From Rutstroemia sp. NJR-2017a BVV2 (Eukaryota; Ascomycota; Leotiomycetes; Helotiales; Rutstroemiaceae): DNA of 64,000 nucleotides. The notes beneath the pieces are model-generated. The model saw nothing but the letters and a program-made list of their open reading frames with translations, was not told where the DNA came from and did no database searches. Location: the NCBI GenBank assembly GCA_002946415.1, contig NJPS01000059.1, positions 372,001-436,000 of the forward strand, given 5' to 3'. The translations under genes were made by a program, and so were the position numbers. Below, one piece after another: positions 59,112-64,000 of the stretch (within the stretch, counting starts at the first letter, position 1; each line of letters starts with the position of its first letter).

Positions 59112-62100
59112 ATGTCAAGCAATTGGCAGCCTCAGGCTCCAGTCAATGAGGTCGGCGGACCGGTTGAAGGTGGACCGGATGGCGTGAAAGGGTCGGAAAG
59201 GGAGAGTCATGGGCCGGAGAGGAAGAAGATTGTTGTGGTTGGGCTGGGGATGGTGGGGATTGCTTTTATGTGAGTATTGTCTTCCCTTATAAGGACTGTG
59301 AGAATATGGAAAGCTGACTGTCCCCAAAAGTGAGAAATTGATGAAACTTGATGCGAAGAGAAGAGAATACGATATCATTGTCATTGGAGAGGAATCACAT
59401 CTAGCGTACAATCGAGTGGGCTTGACGAGTTTCTTTCAGCACCGGAAAGTGGAGAATTTATATCTGAATCCGAAGGAATGGGTATGTATTTCTTTTGCCT
59501 ACGTTACTTGAAAATGATGCTAACAGACATAATGATAGTACAACAATGTCCCGGATGGATCGTTAAATTACCATATTAACACCAAAGTCACCGAAATACA
59601 CACAGATGACAAAACTGTCTCTTGTTCGTCTGGAGAAACTGTATCATATGATATCCTCGTCCTGGCGACCGGCTCCGATGCCCTACTTCCCCGGCACACG
59701 CCAGGTCATGATGCGAAGGGTGTCTTCGTCTACCGCACAATCGAAGACCTGGAGAACTTAATCAAGTTCTCAGCAGAGCGGAAAGATACCCATGGGCTTG
59801 TTGTAGGCGGCGGGTTACTGGGACTCGAAGCCGCGAAGGCGATGATGGATTTGGAGAACTACAAAAAAGTACATCTGATAGAACGGAATCGTTGGGTCCT
59901 AAGTCGACAACTGGATAGTGATGCTGGAGGGCTAGTGGTTGAACAGGTGCGGAATCTAGGTCTGGATGTTATGTTGTCGAAACGAGTAGGGAAGGTTGAA
60001 GTGGGTGAGGATAATACGGTGAAAGGGGTAGTATTTGAAGATGGTGAGGCGATGGAGTGCTCGACTATCTGTTTCGCAATTGGTATCAAAGCCAGAGATG
60101 AATTGGCACGCCAAGCGGGAATCAAATGCGCGGATCGCGGCGGCGGAATTGTGGTTGGTAATGATTTGAGTACGAGTGCCAAGGACGTCTATGCAATTGG
60201 GGAGTGTGCCAGTTGGGAGAACCAGACTTTTGGTCTTATTGCGCCGGGAATCGAGATGGCCGATGTTTTGTCGTTCAATCTCACACAAGCCAAATCCCAC
60301 GCCTACAGGATGTTCAAGAGACCCGATCTGAGCACCAAGTTGAAATTGCTTGGTGTTGAGGTTGCCAGTTTTGGTGATTTCTTCGCAGATCGGGATGGAC
60401 CGAAACATCTACCTATACGCGCCGCAAGAAAGAAGGAAGGATCTCCTGATGCGCTGCGGAAGTTGACAGATGGACCGGCACCTTCGCCTGTCAAGGCTCT
60501 TACTTACAAAGATCCTTTCCAGGCTGTTTACAAGAAGTATCTATTCACAATGGATGGCAAATACCTTCTGGGAGGCATGATGATCGGCGACACGAAAGAC
60601 TATGTAAAACTAGTCCCGATGGTCAAGAACCAGAAAGCCCTCGACGTACCACCGAGCCAATTTATTCTTGGCGCCAGCAAAGAGGGTGACGAGGGCGGCG
60701 ATGATTTAGATGACGATACGCAGATTTGCTCCTGCCACAACGTAACAAAAGGCGACGTGGTCAAGACCGTCAAAGAAGGAACATGCAAAAGCATCGGCGA
60801 TGTAAAATCATGCACCAAAGCCGGAACCGGATGCGGTGGATGCATGCCGCTTGTTACCAGCATCTTCAACAGCACAATGAAATCGATGGGTCAAGAAGTT
60901 AAGAATCACATCTGTCCGCATTTCAACTATTCGCGAGCCGATCTCTACAACATCATTTCTGTCAAGGGTCTGAAGACTTTAGCGGAAGTGATGAAAGAAG
61001 CTGGGAATGATCCAAATAGTCAAGGCTGTGAAGCTTGTAAGCCTTCAATTGGCTCCATTTTCAGCTCTTTGTACAATGATCATGTCATGCGGAAACCGCT
61101 GCATGGTTTGCAGGAGACGAATGATAGGTTCTTGGCTAATATTCAGAGAAATGGCACATTCTCGGTAGTGCCGCGTGTAAGTGCTGGAGAGATCACACCG
61201 GAGAAATTGATAGTGATTGGGAATGTGGCGAAGAAGTATAATCTCTATACGAAGATTACTGGAGGTCAGAGAATCGATATGTTTGGTGCGAAGAAACAGG
61301 ATTTGATTGCTATTTGGACAGAGCTTGTTGAGGGGGGAATGGAGTCTGGCCATGCTTACGCGAAGTCGTTGAGGACGGTGAAGAGTTGTGTTGGGACGAC
61401 TTGGTGTAGGTATGGGATTGGCGATAGTGTGGGTATGGCGGTAAGGTTGGAGGAGAGGTATAAGAGTATTCGGTCGCCGCATAAGATGAAGGGTGGTGTA
61501 AGTGGTTGTGTTCGTGAGTGTGCGGAAGCGCAGAATAAAGAGTAAGTATCCGTCTTTTCTATTCACTTCTAGCACGATATACTAACATCACATAGCTTCG
61601 GTCTTATCGCCACAGAAAAAGGCTTCAACATTTTCGTAGGTGGGAATGGGGGCGCCAGTCCCCGCCACAGTGAACTACTCGCGAAAGATGTGCCCCCTGA
61701 CGATGTTATCCCAATCCTCGACCGCTATCTCATGTTCTACATCCGCACAGCCGACAAACTGCAACGTACAGCCCGCTGGCTCGAGAATCTCCCTGGCGGC
61801 ATCAAGTACCTCCGTGAAGTGATCCTCGAAGACAAACTCGGCATCTGCGCCAGTCTCGAAGCACAAATGGAAGAACTCGTCAACTCCTTCTTCGACGAAT
61901 GGGCCGAAGCAATCAACAACCCCGAGATCCGCAAAAAGTTCACCCAATTCGATAACACAAACGACACGATCGAAAACGTCGAACTCGAACAAGATCGCGG
62001 TCAAACAAGACCTGTTTATTGGCCTAAGGAGAGCGTGAAGCAGGATTTCAAAAACACTAAATGGACTTCCCTTACCTGGCAGCCTATGATCGCCGCGTCT

Positions 62101-62610
62101 CATTTCGCCGGTGCGGATGATGCTCCTAATGGTATTTCCGCGACTGTCAAGCGTGGAGATACTCAACTTGCCATATTCCGCGTCAAAGGCAAGTGGCTCG
62201 CAAGTCAGCAGATGTGTCCGCATAAACGCGCATTCGTGCTCTCGGACGGACTCATCGGTGATAAAGATGACCAGCTATGGGTCTCGTGTCCGAACCATAA
62301 ACGCAATTACGAATTAACCGGCGAGCAGGCGGGCAGGTGTATGAATGATGAGGAGGTCAGTATAGCGACTTTTCCAGTCGAGGAAAGAGACGATGGGATG
62401 GTGTATTTGAAGTTGCCGCCGGTGCATGAATTGGATGGGGTGCTGGGGACGGAGAGGTGGAGGGTGAGGAAGGGGGAGAGTGGGGAGGGACCGTTTGAGA
62501 AGTTGGATAGGAGGTTGGGTGTTGATGGGACAAAGATGAGGGGGAGGAAGCCGGCGGAGGCGAGGAGGGAGTTGAAGGTTGGTGGGGGTGGGGGGAATAT
62601 TGATTGGTGA
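59112..62610 (+). CDS. niiA: NAD(P)H nitrite reductase, assimilatory, siroheme/FAD/Rieske
   Basis: Four exons (59112-59269, 59331-59481, 59539-61541, 61596-62610) give 1,108 residues. Domains in order: FAD/NAD(P)H pyridine oxidoreductase ([14 protein letters not shown] near 40, [18 protein letters not shown] near 190); a BFD-type 2Fe-2S region ([11 protein letters not shown] near 499, [11 protein letters not shown] near 528); nitrite/sulphite reductase halves with the siroheme-4Fe-4S ligands C-x5-C in [11 protein letters not shown] (about 720 and 726) and C-x3-C in [10 protein letters not shown] (about 760 and 764); and a C-terminal Rieske domain (CPHKR near 978, CPNHKRN near 1002). It reduces nitrite to ammonium with six electrons in the cytosol, the second step of nitrate assimilation. 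All cofactor ligands are intact. No nitrate reductase or transporter gene is in the window. The final exon is very G-rich at its end (62400-62600). Confidence 0.96.
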
Positions 62611-63369
62611 TGTAGTGAGTGAAGTTAGTGGAGGGGAGGTAAATGGATGGTTTTGATAGGGTTGATGGTGTTCTGGTAAGGCTCGACATGGAGGTAAAAG
62701 TGGCCTGGCTCTAGTTCGGTCGGCAGGTCTAGTAGAAATTTGCTTGGTTGAGGGAGCTTGTGGATGAAGTAGTGGTCAACTCTTCATCTCGACTGAGATA
62801 CCTTATATTTGTGGATAGCTACACTTTAATCAAAAATTTTCTCTGAAGTCACTATAACACATACAAAGTGAGAACTAATTTTGTTCCGAGTACAAGCTTC
62901 AAAATGGTTAGTAGTAGCCGTCGGATTCCATTCATATCCCACTACCATCCATCCACCATGACGCCTTCCTCATCCAAATACGGAAAGAGAGCACCTTCCG
63001 ATTTCCGCCCCAAAATTGTGAATAAAGTACCTACCTATCTTTCACTCATTTTCATATTCAAACTCCACGAGTATAGACTCATGTTATGACATTTTGGTTG
63101 TAACAGTCCTAAGACGAACATACTTCATCACCGTATCCCTACTATTTACATCATACCATCATTCATTCAGGCATTTCTTTGCTCGTGTATTCATTTCATT
63201 CATGCTAACATACATACTCCTGGATATCAATTCTATTCACACGCTACGATTCTCACCTCGAAACCTGAAGACATCGAAACCAAAGCACAGCTCATTCAAC
63301 GCACCTAAGAACCCGGACTCACCTCGTATGCGATCTTCTACTCCGTCTACAGCTATCCTCCTCACAACC
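62611..63369. other. intergenic region and probable 5' part of the edge gene
   Basis: Contains the nitrite reductase 3' flank. From about 63237 the plus frame is open and reads TLRFSPRNLKTSKPKHSSFN into the edge gene, so an unplaced upstream exon junction probably lies around 63.1-63.25 kb. A possible first exon (ATG 62958, MTPSSSKYGKRAPSDFRPK) has a GTACCT donor but no phase-compatible acceptor was found. Confidence 0.4.
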
Positions 63370-64000
63370 ATGCCTCTTCTAACCCCAGAATACGAACACG
63401 AGCACATTATCATTACACCACCAATGCCCTCCCCCACCGCAGGAAGTGAGTCGGATATGCAAGACCGCCAATCTGACCTCAGCTCACGCCGCGGAACCAC
63501 GCCCAGTCCTACTGCAGAGCCTCTTCCTACGCCTGCAACTCTCTCGCCCGTCATAAGCAGAACTGATAGTGCGGTTGATTCCGATCAGCCTTTCACGCTA
63601 AGTTCTAGACGTCTCTTGCAAGTACATACGTTGAACGTCCGGACCCCACCTCCAGTATCTTTGTCCCCGCCTGGTCTACCATCACCTTCTTCTGCCACCC
63701 CGCCTGGAACCTCTCCTCCCACATCGTCCTTGCAAACACCACCGTTCCATACGCCTCCTCTATCTCGTACTGAGAAACAGGGATACTTCCCCGTCGTCAA
63801 ACCTCGTCTTCACCAAAGCAGTAATCTCGCATCATCCCAAACAACAAAAGAACCTTCCTCTCCATCACAAACACGAATTCAAGCCGAAGAATCCACACCC
63901 TTCCGTCTATCCCCGCACTCCCATTCCTCCCGAGAAGACGGCTCATCATCCTGTCTCTCCTCCAGCGCCCAAACCTGCAGCACCGAAAGTCTCTCCGCCT
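63328..64000 (+). CDS. partial Pro/Ser/Thr-rich protein, cut by window edge
   Basis: An open plus frame from ATG 63328 (MRSSTPSTAILLTTMPLLTP; a second ATG at 63370) runs off the right edge after about 224 codons without a stop. Composition is low complexity, with many Pro, Ser and Thr, TPP and SPP motifs (NVRTPPPVSLSPPGLPSP, TSPPTSSLQTPPFHTPPL) and the conserved-looking patch LTPEYEHEHIIITPPMPSP. This suggests a disordered, probably phosphorylated N-terminal region of a longer protein. The frame is also open upstream to about 63237, so the true start may be in an earlier exon. No family was recognised. Confidence 0.6.
   Translation, partial: MRSSTPSTAILLTTMPLLTPEYEHEHIIITPPMPSPTAGSESDMQDRQSDLSSRRGTTPSPTAEPLPTPATLSPVISRTDSAVDSDQPFTLSSRRLLQVHTLNVRTPPPVSLSPPGLPSPSSATPPGTSPPTSSLQTPPFHTPPLSRTEKQGYFPVVKPRLHQSSNLASSQTTKEPSSPSQTRIQAEESTPFRLSPHSHSSREDGSSSCLSSSAQTCSTESLSA

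Overview
The window is nuclear DNA of a filamentous ascomycete (Pezizomycotina). The evidence is the many short GT-AG introns (about 46-92 bp, CTRAC-like branch sites), an SREBP-type factor, a fungal NAD(P)H nitrite reductase, a Zn2Cys6 regulator, an RTA1-type membrane protein and a UstYa-family protein. The class cannot be fixed by reading alone; Leotiomycetes is an impression only. Most genes are split into exons. I rebuilt them by joining frames across splice sites and checking that the exon lengths sum to whole codons.

The left third (1-22 kb) holds mixed genes: a small Cys-rich membrane protein, mitoribosomal protein mL50, a Ser/Thr-rich secreted protein, a DUF1349 protein, a single-pass Ser-rich membrane protein, MGM101, a four-exon COA4 homolog, biotin protein ligase (divergent from COA4 across 128 bp), a UstYa/DUF3328 protein, a GH47 alpha-1,2-mannosidase and a Zn2Cys6 regulator. 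Next comes a decayed RTA1-family gene with an in-frame stop and two frame breaks.

The centre (23-45 kb) is the main result: five consecutive genes that look like a complete galactosaminogalactan (GAG) exopolysaccharide cluster. They are a 2,998-residue membrane GT4 synthase (gtb3-like, -), a secreted deacetylase (agd3-like, +), a GH114 endo-galactosaminidase (ega3-like, +), a GH135 spherulin-4 hydrolase (sph3-like, -) and a UDP-glucose/GlcNAc 4-epimerase (uge3-like, +). To my knowledge this is the gene order described for Aspergillus fumigatus, and no other gene lies between them. In the model, the epimerase supplies UDP-Gal/GalNAc, the synthase polymerises and exports, Agd3 deacetylates, and Sph3 and Ega3 cleave the polymer. 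The sph3 reading frame can only be joined through an intron that begins GA instead of GT, so this gene may be impaired or use a rare splice site.

The right third (45-64 kb) has a very long membrane-anchored, largely disordered protein with repeated Leu-Trp modules (-), an SREBP/SrbA-like bHLH factor with two membrane segments (+), a full-length assimilatory nitrite reductase (+) behind a promoter with five GATAAG sites, and a Pro/Ser/Thr-rich gene cut by the right edge. No rRNA, tRNA, CRISPR array or intact transposon was seen.
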